From assembly GCA_036937835.1 (NCBI GenBank), contig CM072866.1, positions 13,152,001 through 13,216,000 of the forward strand: a stretch of DNA of 64,000 bases, read 5' to 3'. The notes below the pieces were generated by a model. It had not been told where the DNA came from and made no database searches. It was given only the letters and a program-made list of their open reading frames with translations. How positions within the stretch are numbered: position 1 is the stretch's first letter; the number at the start of each line of letters is the position of its first letter. Origin of the DNA: Pampus argenteus. Lineage: Eukaryota > Chordata > Actinopteri > Scombriformes > Stromateidae. Both the position numbers and the translations under genes were made by a program. Positions 49,823 to 64,000 of this stretch are shown piece after piece.

Positions 49823-52800
49823 AGTCTCAAAACATACTTGGGATTTTATTCAAGATGCTGCTGGCCTGAGCTAACCAGCCGTGGTGCTCTGGGCTTTAAA
49901 ATTAATGACTCAATAGCTGTTAATGGCTTCTCAAAGAGATAATGAAGAGTGTAACACCCAGTGCACAATTACAGTATACAAGCGTGTGTATAAATCTGTA
50001 AGTAACGGAAGTTGTTTTTCATTTATTTATTTTTTTTACCTTGAGACACAATTGTAACTCGAAGTACATTTTGGCAAAAGTTTGGAAGGTTTTACATTTA
50101 TATCTAAACTCAAAACTAGGCAGGACAAACAAGTCTGAGCATTGAAAGATACAAGGATGGGCAGTCACTTTAAATACTTAACTCATCTAGTACACAAGTA
50201 CTTAATAGCATGTACGATCAATGCTACAATGGACAAATGGATTCTTTCCCTCACCATTATTTCACTTAGCAGTCAATAAATATCATGATTGTGGCATATA
50301 TAAAAAACAATCAATGCATACATTTCCATCTGACAAACTCAAGTCAAGGTCACTCTACGTGATTTTAAAGCAGATTATAAACCCCTGTGGACTATCTCAA
50401 CCAACAGGACAGGGGTGAACAAAGTAAGAAACCCCCACATAGCAGTCAGCGCAGATCTGTTCTGTTGTGTGAACAGGTTCAAGACAGTGCTTAAAGAGGA
50501 CGGAGGCCCACTGGGTGGGAACATTTATTCTCTAAGAAGACAGCTCTGTCAGCCAGAGAGATGTTTCTATTTGGCCTAATGTGGAAGATTGCGGATAAAC
50601 TAGGTTGTTCTCTTCAGTGACTCAACACTTCCAGTCAAGCACAACAGTGGATTAACCCCCCATGGCCTTGTGCCAACTCTCACACTGTGTCTCTTCAACC
50701 ACTTCAGCTTCTGTGGATATGAACATTGTGTACAATGAACATCTTTGAGGACACCATGTAATGCCACAATTCACTCATGTGGAACAAAAATAGTATAAGG
50801 CGATCACAGTCCTGGGCTCCAAAAAGACAGCATTGTTGGCTGGAACACTAACAATATTAATTAATAATTAACTGAGAAAATTAACACCAGTAATAAAATA
50901 ATATAAACTTGGGAGCAATAAAAAAACAAGCAGCAACTGTTGGACTGCAATTATAATGTCTTAGCTATCAGCATGCTATCTTATTTAGTTATGCAAGCAA
51001 ACAGCTGTTTGTGAATCTACTCTAGGGGGGAAACATGTGCAACGCAGGCACAATATTCAGCAACAAGTGTATTTGCATTGAAAATATGTTTTTAAGTTAT
51101 GTGCTCTCTGGAAGTGTCATCTAACTGGGGAGATGGGTTATGCTGATGGGAAGAACCAGCATATCCAACATTTAAGGCACAAAGGCACAACAGTATTGCA
51201 TTCTCAAGCAGTCACAACACCTCACCTGTCATGACTGGCTGTCAGGTCAGAGGGAGATGGGCCTGCCTGGCTTTAACAAGGAGGTACTGTATATTGAGGC
51301 CACAAACAGAGACATTAGTGAAGCAGGGCAGCTTCACCCATAAAACTATCCAAATGAATTATCCCCAACGAGTGTGACAGTGAATGTCATATTGTTATGT
51401 GTGTATACTAATGAAATTAATGAAGTTAGTATCTATGTGTTCAAGTCATACCTGGAACCGAAAGATACTATATCTGCCTGGAGTGCCATTGCCAGAGATG
51501 GTACTGACCAACCACGCGATTAGTAGTGGACTGGATCCAGACTAGAGCCAGAGAACATGATAAGGTTGTTTTCTAAACTAATTGATAGTGTTGCATTGAG
51601 CTTCCTGCTCTACTGTACTTAGCAGCAAGTAGTCTCCACATAACCAGCACCTTTTATATAGGAGTCGCATACTGTCTGTCACTTATAACAGCTTTTGCAA
51701 TAGAAATTAATTAAACAGATTACTTCTTTTTTTTAGATCTATTTTGATTAAATAAAATAACATTAAAGCAACTTAAACACTTCTCCATATTTATTTGATC
51801 TTTAGACATGAAGTGCCTTATGGAAATAGAAAATAACTCACTCTTTGTTATTTGTCTTCAAGAGGGTGGCTTAATCTTTACTCTTAGTTTTACCCAAGTG
51901 AAGTATTTTCCCTTCAGACAGAGCTTTGTTATCTTCAGCTGCTTGGATGAAGTTCAATGACTAATTTCTCAACTTGACTAAAGGTCTGCAGCAGATGAAA
52001 GAATGCCTTTCAAAACGTTGCAGTGTTTCTCCAGAGGGGGAAAGAAATCTTATAGCCCTCCTCCCAGCAGGCTGAGAGAGCTGGGCCCAGCTTCCTGCTT
52101 CAAGCCCCAGGCTTCTATGAGGACAGACAGCTGGCCTTCATTTGGACAGCTTTTCCACAGCATACACACACAGGATCTTTTTGCCAAACACAGAGATCCT
52201 GTTTTTATGTCCAAAGTTACTGATCATTTGATGTTTGTGTATACTGGGAATATTGATACACATTTAATTAAATAAAATTAATAAAATGGCATTATTGGGC
52301 TCTGAAATGAGATCTTGGTAGTTGTCTGAGACAAACAGAGCTGAGTCTACTGCATCATTCATTGTCTACTGCCACCTATTGTGAGATGTGGATGATGTAA
52401 TGCAGCAATATCCTGCATACATTGTTTTCATATAGTAGCTAACACAGCTCAACTATCTTACAAATGCAGTTATTGTGTATACTGCAGATTTGACAAAAAC
52501 TCACCCATCACGAGGCCTATAGTTTTTTATTTTTAGGTTAGGTTTTTACTTAACTTGCTAGACATGATGCTTTCTTAAGATACAGAACCTGCCACACATT
52601 TAGAATCCATTATTCTATTTCTTATATCCATATTTATATAGCACGGTATAATTTGCAGATGCATGCATGCATAGTACTTCAGAGCCATGCTGCGTTTCCC
52701 TGGGGAAGGTGTTGTGGGATGAATCATAGCTGTGAATTACCACATACTAAACTCTAGTAAACTCTATGTACAAAGTCTACACCGAGGATTCAACAGGCTT

Positions 52801-55800
52801 TTTATTTAATACATATGCCTGCAATGATGTGCAGAAACTGACCTTAGATTTGTAATTTGTAATCACGGTAATAGGTCTTTAATGGCATATATATATATGT
52901 TGATAAAAGACTACTAAATGCATGCTGTATTCAGTCTACAGCATATTCAGCTTAACCCGGCTCAGAGTTGACGTAACTGATAGGGTAGAGTCTTAACAGG
53001 ATTCTGAAAAGACAAGGCTAAACCAAAGCACAACCAACAAACACTCTGCAGGATAAGGAAAACACACCCCAGGAAGGAAGAAGCTGACATCTTCATTTGG
53101 AATTAAATAATGTGTTTAATGACTAAAAGCTACTTCCACTGTAGTTTTTAATACAGCTTAGAGAGTAGAAAGGACAAATAGTTGCACACTAACGTAGCAG
53201 CCCTATTATTTGGACAGACCCCCCTCTACACACACACACAGACAAAAAAAATGTCTACCGTATTCCTTTTGAAAAAGCTAATACTGTTAAGATAACTAAC
53301 AGTTGAGATTTAGAAGGAAATAATTAACCATGTGTAAGGTACAGGTGGGTGGAAACCAATCAATTACACAATAGTCTGAATTTCTACGAGGACAGTACAG
53401 TGAACATCTGCAAGGACAAGGCTACCTGTTGACAGTATATGAGCAGAGTTATAACATATATAAATAAATATTTGTTTGAGTTGAAGCATTTTCAAACATT
53501 TAGTTACTGAAACAAACTAGAAAGATTTCTTGGCCAAAATGAATTTTACTTTTTTAAAGAGACAATTGTGGAAATTAGTTTGTGTACTGTATTATTTTTT
53601 AGAATAATTTTCCATTTACACTCCTAGCTGACTGGCTTTCTGACACTTTTTAAACCAGGTTGTCATAGAATAGTCTCAGAATAGTCAATTTGACATTTTC
53701 AAAGAAGAAACGCAGCCTTTATGGCTTCACAGCTTATATGTGAAGACAGAGTTTCGATTTATATTCATAATTATTTTTTATTTTAGCCATCTATTGGCAA
53801 AAAGGTAAACATTTCCCTTGTCTTGATAATAAAGGGATCAATTTTTATCCCCATCAATAATTCACCTCTGTGCAGTGACATTTAAACCCCATCTATAATG
53901 GGTGACACCTTCACATAGTGGCACAGTGGAATATCTCTGTATCAAGATACATTTATGTGGCGGTTTTAAGGTTGCGCTTAAAATGGCACTATACAAACCA
54001 TAAATGCCAAGACCCGCACATCAATGCTGGTGAAAAAGCATCAGCTAACATTGTGGCAGCAGAGGGTAAGGAGGCAATTTTAATTATGTTCGAAATGGGG
54101 TATTGATTGTGATTTAATTTTGTTGTGTAAATTATGTTTATTAGGCTAAGGGCACTGTGTTAGTGTAGTCCCCTTCTGATTATTCCATTCAGGAGCGCTT
54201 ACATTTTATTATTATATATTATATATTATATGGCACACTATACATATATTAGACATTATTTATTACACATTCCTATAATATTATATTTTACTGCAGTCCC
54301 TTTTCCAAAACGTTGAAGAGTTTATGTATGTGAAATGCAGGGTAATAATGCTGGAATGGGCTTTTATTGTCCTTTATTATTGTGTCATATTATAACTCAG
54401 CATCATGCTCCTCTTGTGTACCATGGTTACCTGTGGTCAGGGGCAGCCAGTTTTCAAGTATCACTAAGTTAATCAAGGCTATGGTGCTATAAGAGCAGGC
54501 AAACATCAGCCTACTATTAAGGTTTAATACAGGGGAGGACTGAGGAGAGAAATGAGGTTTCAGACCGAGAAATGAATTTGATGCTTTTTTTTGCGTTTGC
54601 AACATCAAAAGGCTGATCTCAAAAGCACTCGCAAAATACAATGTCTTGGTGCTGAAATTGGATCCACAACCTGCAATTGTGAGGTCAGACAATAAGTACT
54701 CAGGGGCAGAAAGTCTAAAAGCACCTCATCAACTCTCAGTGCTCCCCAATTACATTTGACAGGAAGAGGTTCAAATTAGAGGGACTACTCTTTTTAAAGC
54801 TTGAGCTTTTAAGCAGCCACACAAGAAAGGCAGGGTGTGCTAATTGATATATGGTGCATACAGAAAACTGTACTGGATAAAACAAAGAAAATGAGAGCTA
54901 CATAGCTGTAGCTTTTCTCAGCTCAGATGAAACAGCACACTTCACACAAGAGGCCTAACTTGTATAGACAGCAATAATAAAATGAGGATCTGTGAGATGC
55001 GTTTTTGTGTCTACAAGAATGACTCAAAAATAAATAATGCTCGTTTGTCATTAAAAAGGGGGAGTCTTTAGTGTAATGCGAAGATATGGAAGGAAACAGA
55101 AGAAAAGATTACAAGAAAATATTTTACTAGGAAAAACCTGACGAACCAACGAGGCCCACTAACTGTGTCTGGGCAGCATGCATGGAATAATGTAACCGCA
55201 GTGACTGCAGGACTGTGTCAAATATGTAGTATCCTAATGGAAAACAACCCCCCACTACTGATTTAATGGCACAAATTTGACCAACACAGGTCAACCTTGA
55301 GATCTCAAGTTAAGGCCCTCACTCGCATCTTCTCTCTATCTTCACAGGCAACATTGATGACGTGTCTCAGTCTGTAGATCTTTTCCAGCTGAGTTATAGC
55401 TCCACATGGAGCCAAATACATTGATCTTTGATAATGTCCCTGCAGTTCCTGGTACTTCGCTAAATTATACTCAGTGACAGAATAGGCTAATAAATAGAAA
55501 ACACTGTGATAGCATTTCAGAGAAAAATAGTTTTTTTATTGGCAGCAGATTTTATTACTTCCAACGCCCCCAGAATGAAAACATTCATTTTTGTCAGCTG
55601 AGGCCAGGATGCAGAATAATTCACAGGCGTGAAAGCATAGCCTATGGGTTTGAAATTAATGAAGGCAAATTTAACAGTTATCACATTTTAAAATAGGAAG
55701 CTGGGATTTTTAACACTGTGAGAAATCCTCACCTGAATTCATGGTATTACTTTCAAATTTCAACTCTCTTTGTCTCATTCTTGTGACCCTGCTTCTCTCT

Positions 55801-56529
55801 CTCTGTCTCTGTAAATCATTTGCGGCAGACTGTAAGCTTTGTGGTTAGTTAACCTGCATGTAACTCTCTCTCTCCACTATGTCCCCTATGTCCCTCTCCA
55901 GAGTGCAATGTTTATGAAGATTCCTCAGGAGTATAAAGGGGTGTGTCTGTGTACATCTGTCCTTTATTTACTCAGGGTGTGTAACCCCCCAAACCCCTGA
56001 GGTTAGAGGACCCTTCACAAAATGAGGAACAGACTAATTTTTATTAAAAATGAATCCAACATATTATCCCAGGTAAGGGAATGTAAAATAATGACTGTTC
56101 TAATAATAGGCTTGATTCTCACCAAAAATATCTGCAGACTTATTTTACTGTTATGCTGTAGGTGTTAATGGAGTAAGGGAAAAAATTCATATGCCCCCTT
56201 GGCCTCACAACCTTATTCTTGCACGGCATTGGTCTTATTCGTCATGTGTTCTCGTTTCTTGTCAAACACTGAGAAGTGACTGCAAAGAGGGAAGAATGAA
56301 CATATTTGCAGTATTCTTGGATTTAATATCATGCCGATCATAGAATGGAAACAAGATGCAAAATAGGACATGGCAGAGATATTCATCATGTGGAAATACA
56401 ATGAGGTACGTTTATTCAGGGAAGAGACAGCCTGATGTTAACATTTACATAAATTGAAATAACAGGATATGGGTGTCACCTACTGTAACATCACACTTAT
56501 GGAGGAAAGGACACTTGCCACAGACAGAC

Positions 56530-56551
56530 TGTGTGTGTGTGTGTGTGTGTA
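56530..56551. repeat. (TG)n microsatellite
   Basis: A short pure TG tract. Confidence 0.92.
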
Positions 56552-58749
56552 AGAACCTGCACTTGTGCATGTGTGGCTACTTCATTTACATTTTCCAACC
56601 TGAATATATAGTTATCTATGTATGAGACCCTTCTATGTATAAGTTTGTCTTTTATGTTTATTTTCACAGAAGCATAATTCCAAAAGTACAACTACAATAT
56701 CATAAAATCCCTCAATTTAACAATGTGCATTCTCATTTAGGTCATAAAGGCAGAGAAATGTCAACAGGTGACACAAGACAGGCTTCATTGTTCTCAAAAC
56801 AACTAAAACATTTATGTTTGCACTTCAATGAGGAAACAAACAGAGCAGGTTGAGTTGAGCTCTGCCACACTGACAAAGGGTCAGTAGAAGGACCTTCCTC
56901 TTCGTATATTATGAGTCGAAAGCATATTAGGATGAAAAGAGGGGGGGGGGAATGGATTGAAATATTAAAGGAGCTGAAAGACAAACCGTGGAGGAGACAA
57001 GGTGAACAGGGAATAAAATACAATACACGCGTGTAAGTTTAATAAGATGATATCAAGTGCAAGGATGAACCTTCTTGTCCTCTAAAAGTAAAGGTCAGCT
57101 AAGAGGAAAGGAGAACAATAATAGGAGGTGAGAGAAAAAAGGAAAAGGAAAAGACAGCAAAGTGGAAAGTGGAACAAAAGAAAAACTGTGGAGGAATATG
57201 AGAAAATAATAGCCAGACATGACAAATGAAAAGTAGGGGGAGTCAAACTTTAATGTGTGGTTAAATTGGGTAATGAAATGAAAGAGCCAGGAAGAGAGGA
57301 AGTGAGAAGATCATGAAGAGAAAAATTAAAAACATGCCAGATAGGTCTACCATTCACACAGTATTAAATCTGTTCTTTCCTCTCCCTCAGCTGTGGTCAG
57401 CTGGCCAGAGAACATGCTTATTGTGGTTCTCTGAGCCTGCAGTCAGACAGGACTTTACTCTCCACCACCCTCCACTGAGTGGGTGTGTGTGTGAATATGT
57501 GAGGAGGTGTACACCACAGAGCTGGCAATGCTCCAAGACATCACTACAGCATTATTTCCACTTACATAACTGAGCCTTTCACTGTCTTATTTCCTATACT
57601 TATCTTCATCTTACAATATCTGAATCTTTTCTTTCTTAATCTCCAGAATCTCTTGCACGACATGTGAACACCAGGATTGAACAACACCTATTGCAAAAGC
57701 TTCATACTTCACTGACACACGAGCATGCATCAAAAAGCTCTAACAGTTACTTTGTGGTTTTGAGAAATTGCATTAGTCCACAGAAGTGAAGGAGCACAGC
57801 TATGAAGAGGCCGCCTCACAGTGTGCTGCTGAAATCAACCACATCCTTTGTCAGTGTTGCAAACAAAAGGTGGAATAAGGAAAGTAGGTTTAGCGATGCA
57901 AATAACAATCTTACATGTTCCTGGTGCCTTAAATAAAAAATGGGCTAATGTTAGTTGCTGTTGCTGAACAAGTAACTGAATTCAAATGTACAACTTGTAC
58001 AACTGAACACAATAGTATCATAATGCTAATACACCTTTCCTTTCACTTGAATGGGAAAGTATGTCTAAGCTTTTGAATGGTACTGCACATCACTAGATCT
58101 GAAAGGTGGCAGACAAGGGCAGAAAACAAAAACTGTCAATTAGAAACTTGTAGCACCCAACCGATTGCATTAAGGTCTGCCAACATGGACATATATGACA
58201 GATGTCAGTTTAGAGCAAATAACGGATCAGCTGGACAATTTGAACTGTGTGTGTGAGTGAGTGAGTGTGTGTTTTTGACGTGAACTTGAACTGCTGCTGT
58301 GGACATTCATATCGGCCTATATCGTAACTTCCTGTCACAGAAAATAACAACCAATAACGGGAGAGCAGGAAGAAGGAAATTGGCGTAAAGGAAGCAATAA
58401 CTGATTACATGTCAGGAAATGGGCGTGTACCAATTCATCTTCATCTACTTCAACAGCCAGCTGCCAAAATGCCATAGTGCATGGATAAGTGGTTGACATA
58501 AAAGCTGATACAGTAGTGTGAAATTTATGTAGCTTATATAAAATAATCAGTTTGAGGCATTTTTTAAAAAGGAAAAAAACAGGAAGTAGTAAATCTTCAC
58601 TTTTGTGAAATTCAGTATTTTTGCTTGATGAATGAATCATTACATTATCATTTGATTGATTTGTTGATTGACTGTTTTAGCATTGGTGCCCTCAAAATAG
58701 CATTTGCAAGCTACAAATTGCAAAATTGTGTAGAAAATCTTTACACTAT

Positions 58750-58778
58750 GCACACACACACACACACACACACACACG
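58750..58778. repeat. (CA)n microsatellite
   Basis: A pure CA tract of about 14 units. Confidence 0.95.
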
Positions 58779-59637
58779 AGTTGGTTCTTGCTGATTCATG
58801 TCTGTGACACAAAACTACTATTCTATTTTTTTTTTTCTAAAATATGACATAAGCTGTGAGGAATGTAAACAGTCTGAGACACAATGGCTACTTCTGCCAG
58901 TAATGAGTTCCCACCCCATGCACGCCCCAACCACACTCTCTCTATCGTTCTCACTGTCTCTCACACACAAAACAGTCAGCGCTGTTGAACGTGTCACCCT
59001 TGTAACCACCAGCAAGTCACAGCTGAGACAAAGGGAAGCATGCAGCGGCTGGCGCTAAGTGGTGTGACTGTCAGGGGAGGGGAAGGAAAAGAGGGAGATA
59101 GATGAGGGTGATGAGGCTAAAATTAGCGCTCTATAAAAAAAGTGACAGATGACCTCATGCTGGCTGTCACTGCCTTGCCACACAAACCGGGTCGTCTGGC
59201 ACAGCCCTCTATCACCTCCTCCATCTTCCAGCTATCTGCCTTACTTTTCGTCATGTGTCTTTCATCATCCGCTCAAAATGTCTCATTTTCTCTCTTTGTT
59301 GGACCTCAAAATGGGCCATTTGAACAGACTTGGCTGCGAGTGTGCAACTGTCCTCTCTGAAAGGAAAAGCACCACAAAAATCTAACAATGCAGCAGGTAT
59401 TTTCTAGGCCCCAATACACATGGGGAAAAGCCAGAACCTCATTCTTCCCATTTCATTGCTAGTTCCTGTATTATGTGCCACTCATCCTTGTCCCCTAAGG
59501 AAGAAAATGTTCAATCTCCACGTTAAGATGCAAGAATAGAAGCAACAACAGTATACAGGGCGACAGCATGTTTGACAATGTAAGGATGTGTGCACAAGTG
59601 GGTGAAAGAGAGGCAACAGGCTACAGGTTTGTGATTG

Positions 59638-59645
59638 TGACGTCA
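59638..59645. promoter_or_regulatory. Full palindromic cAMP-response element word
   Basis: TGACGTCA, the full CRE consensus for CREB/ATF factors, lies in the intron. A single 8-mer can occur by chance in 64 kb, and no promoter features surround it. Confidence 0.2.
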
Positions 59646-60689
59646 AGAGTCATTAAATGTGGAGATAACAGAGATGAAGTGTGTTTGTTTACACGTTTAC
59701 ATGAGTGATCGCTGACAGAGCAGCTAAGTGAAACTGACAAGAGTGCCTGCAAGGACATGAATGGATGGTGGAAAGGAGTGGGAGTGGGAGAAGTGTGTTT
59801 AGGGGTCAGTGGTGCTCATCTACAGCTTTAGCGAGTTTCATCACACATGAGAAATGATGAAAAAAAAAAGACCTCAACAAGCATTTATATATCCAACTCC
59901 ATATATAAGTTTGTTTTCTTGCCCTCAAAACTAAATCCCATCAATTTAGCCTAATTGTTTTCATTCCTTGATGTAACTGCAATCAATCGCAAAACTGTAT
60001 AGTGAGTCAAGTTTTATCTGCCTCCGAGTGAAAACGTTTGTTTAAGGATGCTTAAGCTTTAGTTAAATTAGTGCTGTGGCTCAAGACGCTGCCTCAAGGA
60101 TTTGCTCAGTACTGAAGGAAATGCTTAACTAATATGCTCTGATAGCTGTGCTCTGTAATGAGTTCACGGTGGGGCCATTGCATAAAATAAGCAGATTTAT
60201 TTGACACACTGGATGAATTGCACACTGAGAGGAGAATTGAGGCAGTCCAATATTTAATATTGTGTGGCATGAAGAGTGCATTTTTCACAGTTTGCATATT
60301 GTTCATTTTCAGTTTGCATATTGTTTTAGTTCTTCTTTGCCCCCAAAGATAGAGATAGGAGTCATGCTCCCATCTTTATTAATGAGGATTTTATAGCAGC
60401 CTGATACATGTACAATTTAGAAAGTATTAAGAACATGGTCTATTACTAGTATAGTTGAAATTTGCCATTGTTTTTTTGTCTCTTTTAAAGATAGAAAAAA
60501 CTATCCACTCCACTATGTGTTCAGGAGTAAGCTTAATGACATGCTGTTATGGCATCAGTCTCACCTTAACTTTAACCTCAAGTAGGCAACAGTCACTAAG
60601 CTTGGGCCAATATTTTCAAACTAGTTTGATATTAAGTCAAATACCAGACAAGACAGATAATACAAAATTTTACCTCTAGGTTAAAAAAA

Positions 60690-60985
60690 CGCTCTTGAGT
60701 GAAGTGCAACGAGAGTCCATGAATGAGAGCCACAACCAGGACAATGAATGCGATGACTGCTTCTGTCCACTCCTTCCATCTAGCACTGTCGTTTGTAAAT
60801 TTTATGAATAGTTGTGTTGAAGAAGGCCCAGAAGACTGTCTCCCTTCCACTTAGGGGCACATGTGCAGCAATGGAGGCATGATATTTTCACAGGTGGGAA
60901 TGCAAGTTAGATGTATTACCACATTTTGCCATGACTTTTTTCATGCAGTGTTTACATGTAAAACGTAACAGCTGTGAATGAGAGG
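60690..60985 (-). pseudogene. Decayed ZBED/hAT transposase fragment
   Basis: The minus strand at about 60980-60845 reads FTCKHCMKKVMAKCGNTSNL, then HSHL, a stop (TGA at 60890-60888) and KYHASIAAHVPLS. This is a BED zinc finger: C-x2-C, the GNTSNL signature, and H-x4-H spanning the stop. In another frame, 60850-60690 reads QLFIKFTNDSARWKEWTEAV, then IAFIVLVVAL and ERFFNLE. This resembles the segment after the BED finger in hAT transposases (SARWKE.TEAV..FI..D..P). The nonsense codon and frame change show it is inactive. No terminal repeats were recognised. Confidence 0.62.
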
Positions 60986-61161
60986 GGAGCAACACTGTAT
61001 TTATCTTCCGCTTGTTTAACAGTTTGATAAATTGCTTGTACTGTCCCACTAACTGCTGGATTGTGTTGCACTTATGGCAGAGAACAGTTGTAGTCAACTT
61101 GAGTAATGTATAATCTAAAGTCTGTCTCATTCTATGTGGGGGGCCTCTTTGCTCTGCTTGT

Positions 61162-61164
<3 letters not shown>

Positions 61165-61192
<28 letters not shown>
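61165..61192. repeat. (TG)n microsatellite
   Basis: A pure TG tract of 14 units. Confidence 0.95.
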
Positions 61193-62994
61193 GATCTCAG
61201 CCCTGTCATCAGTCAAACAGAGTAAAGTAGAGGAGAGACAAAGAGGCAAAACTCCTATTTGCTCCCCACTAGCTCCAGTCTGCTGCTGAAAGCAGTCTAA
61301 AATGTGCATGGCTTTCATTCATTGTAACTATTATGTACAATTTGAATTTTTAGCAATGGTGTCAATCATTTAGCATTGGCACTGCACCGCTGTTTAAAGC
61401 ATACAGGGGAAATACTGAATTGGATTTAGCGCTGTCAGTATAGGTGGCTGATGTAGGCTACTTTTCAATTTGCCAAAACATCTCGTAATGACAAAACCGG
61501 AAACCAACCGATCAGTATAATAATCTGACAGGTGCTTTTGCTGGGATATTGTAAAGTATCATTCTGAAATGTATTACAGGGTTAGTATATGTAGTTTTCA
61601 GGTGCATAATCAGCCAAACACCTCTTTTTTCATAATGGTAAAGATTAGAAACAGTCTTACAGCAAGAAGTATTACCAGATATAACAACAGCAGTGATGGA
61701 GATGGATGGTCTCCGTCAGTGTGCACAGCTTTCTCTCCATTTTTCCCTGATTTTCTTTTTTTCATTCACACATCCCACCTTTGTGTCTACACACCCTTTT
61801 CTTCGTGCTAAATGGCCTACTGTGAAACAGCAAGTGCCATGTGTTCCTAATTCGCAGCAGTGCTAAAAGCACAGCAAAGTATTGCACTGAGACACCAGAT
61901 TGACTGTATTGAAAACACCATTAGTTATGTCAAATGTTAAAGACAACTAAACTGCAGTACAAATTATATGAAAGATAGGCCAGTAGAGCAACCAAGAAGC
62001 TTCATGTCCTAGCTGACCTTTTCTTCTTCTTTGTTTTTCTTCTTCGTCCTCCTCTGTACTTTTTAAATTCTCTTGACCATCAGAAGCTCATCAGGGGTTA
62101 AAATCCTCAAAAGATGTCTGACTGCCTTAACGAAGAGTGCGCTAGAGCCGAAGGAACAGCCCACAGGCTGTTTTTTCACAGACCAATGGCCCCATTAATA
62201 AAGTTATAAGGGTTATTATTAGGACACAGCTCTCATCCATGCTTTCTCAAAAGGCAACAAAGGACAGGTTGAAAAAATACAAGGGATGAGAAAGCTATAT
62301 AAAAAGAAAGTAATGGCTTATTACTTAACTAGATGCAAAGAAAACCATTAAAACCAAATAAAGTGAGATCTGCCTGCTAGACTTTTATGGCAGTTTGTAA
62401 AACATCCTGTTTGTTTGAACACAAACTCCAGAGCAGGAACGCTTAAAACATTTGATCTTTTCATCTGTGATATTTCCTCATGACACACCATGGCATCAAG
62501 AGCTGGAGCACAAAGTAGAGAGTGGACAGTTTCTAAGGAATACAACTTGGGTTGTTTTGGTTGGCTTGGAAATATGCTGATCTAAAATCAAAACCAGAAA
62601 AAAAAAAAAAATTCCATTTAGCCCTATCATGTATTTAAAAACATTCTTCCTTACCAGAGGAGATGTAAGGTAAGTGGATGATACAACAACGTTATCTCAA
62701 TGAGAATCATGTTTCAACTGAACAACAACTTTGTGGTGTGTACAAGCAGTATTCAGTGATTGAAGCTACAATCACTGAAATCAAGAAGCCACCTTGTGCA
62801 CTAATAAGTGCTGAAGAGTGTTACAGAGAGAACTGACCTAATAGCATATAAACCTAGTGTAGTCATCAAACCTTATGGCAGTCCATTATCATCATTTACA
62901 TTTGCTTTTTCTGACAACTAGATGTCTTGTACTTGCTTCCAAAGAACAAATCCTCTGGTTCACAGGAAATATTTACTTATACTCATTTGTTTTT

Positions 62995-63017
62995 GGCGGC
63001 GGCAGCAGCAGCAGCTA
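62995..63017. repeat. (GGC)n(AGC)n triplet repeat
   Basis: GGCGGCGGCAGCAGCAGCAG forms a short GC-rich compound triplet tract in the intron. Confidence 0.85.
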
Positions 63018-64000
63018 TTAGACTGAAAAAAATAGAACTTGACTTACAATGTCTGAAGGAGGATGTAATTAAATGTCCTTAACAACAGCTAAAATTATAT
63101 TATACAACCTCTGCTAAAAGAAGTAAAACAATGCATTTATGAGAAAAGAAACCTTCTTCATTGTGCACATGTAAACTGGGCACGTTGTGGTGCACGTTGT
63201 GTTGATTCAAGCTGTTATTTGCCAAAGTGGTTTTTTCATTACAATTCACTTCCCTCTCATTAGCAGCAAATGAGACGAGGAAGGATCACCTGGGTGTTTT
63301 TAGATAAAAGCTGAGTCAAATTGTTTGGTGTGCGTGAAACAAAGGAGGATTTAATGAGCATGGTTACAAGTACCACCTTAGGCAACACCCGCAGTCTCAA
63401 AATGTCCCGAACTATAATATTATTACAATCTCCCACTGACTCACCTGATCAAGTTAAACAACCCAATATGCAACCCAATATTCATACAAAAGAAAATTGT
63501 TCATGTGTGTGCATCTTATCTATCTTTATGAAAAAAGTGACTGAGACATGTCGAAAAATCTATAAAATCTATAAAGAATTTGTGGAACATTTAAGGTGAA
63601 AATATTAACACCATTAAACAGTTAAACATTGGTATCTGGTATCCTATGAACATCCAGATGTGTCTTCCTTACTTAACCTTTCTCATCGTAAAGAACTTTG
63701 TTCAGGTTACAACAATGCACTCCATCAACCTTAATCCTCAACAGTGGGGATTAAACACAAGAGATTATACATTCATACAGACAGTAAACAACAGAGATGG
63801 CCAAAAGCTGTTATCTTAGCTCAAAGACACACACTGATGTCTACTTTGCGCAGTAACCCAGGAGTGTAGAATACACACATCCATACATGAACACACACTC
63901 GTCAGATGAGTTATGACAAAACACCTCTAACACCTTTTTCCCCTCACACCGCGTATCCTCTATGACTCATTCCTAAAGGCCAACTATCAAATGTATCCTA

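Noticed and set aside
60632..60850. Apparent membrane-protein-like frame (hydrophobic IVLVVALIHG stretch)
   Set aside because: Better explained as a frameshifted part of the ZBED/hAT relic, because SARWKEWTEAV and the adjacent BED finger fit that family.

Overview
The window looks like a piece of a teleost fish chromosome. It is AT-rich, dense in CA/GT microsatellites, and carries relics of fish-type transposons: an L2-type LINE tail, hAT/ZBED pieces, a hAT-like MITE and a tyrosine-recombinase fragment. The species cannot be read from the sequence.

Only one gene can be supported. It is a conventional (calcium- and diacylglycerol-dependent) protein kinase C on the minus strand, best matching PKC alpha (prkca). 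Eleven coding exons between 41958 and 5567 read in order, with matching phases and GT-AG borders. They encode about 440 residues: the second half of C1A, all of C1B, all of C2, the V3 hinge, and the kinase domain from the glycine loop to the APE motif. The first two coding exons (N-terminus and first half of C1A) should lie beyond the right edge. The exons for the rest of the kinase C-lobe and the V5 tail should lie beyond the left edge. I found neither inside the window, so nearly all the rest is intron.

Layout, left to right: 1-5566 is intron; 5567-8128 holds five clustered kinase exons plus the hinge/glycine-loop exon; 8129-13523 is the hinge intron, with two possible in-frame microexons, a CTCF-like site, a 150-bp pentanucleotide repeat and a recombinase fragment; 13524-14626 holds three C2 exons; 14627-23134 is intron; 23135-24712 holds the C1B and C1B/C2 exons; 24713-41875 is a 17-kb intron; 41876-41958 is the C1A exon; 41959-64000 is at least 22 kb of another intron, with most of the recognisable transposon relics.

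The most interesting observation is in the hinge intron. A 30-nt segment (minus, 9902-9873) has a strong polypyrimidine tract and acceptor, a plausible donor, and an in-frame acidic decapeptide in exactly the phase needed to be inserted between the C2-end exon and the hinge exon. A weaker 12-nt candidate with a consensus donor lies further along. I saw no bacterial-type system, CRISPR array, RNA gene or second protein-coding gene.
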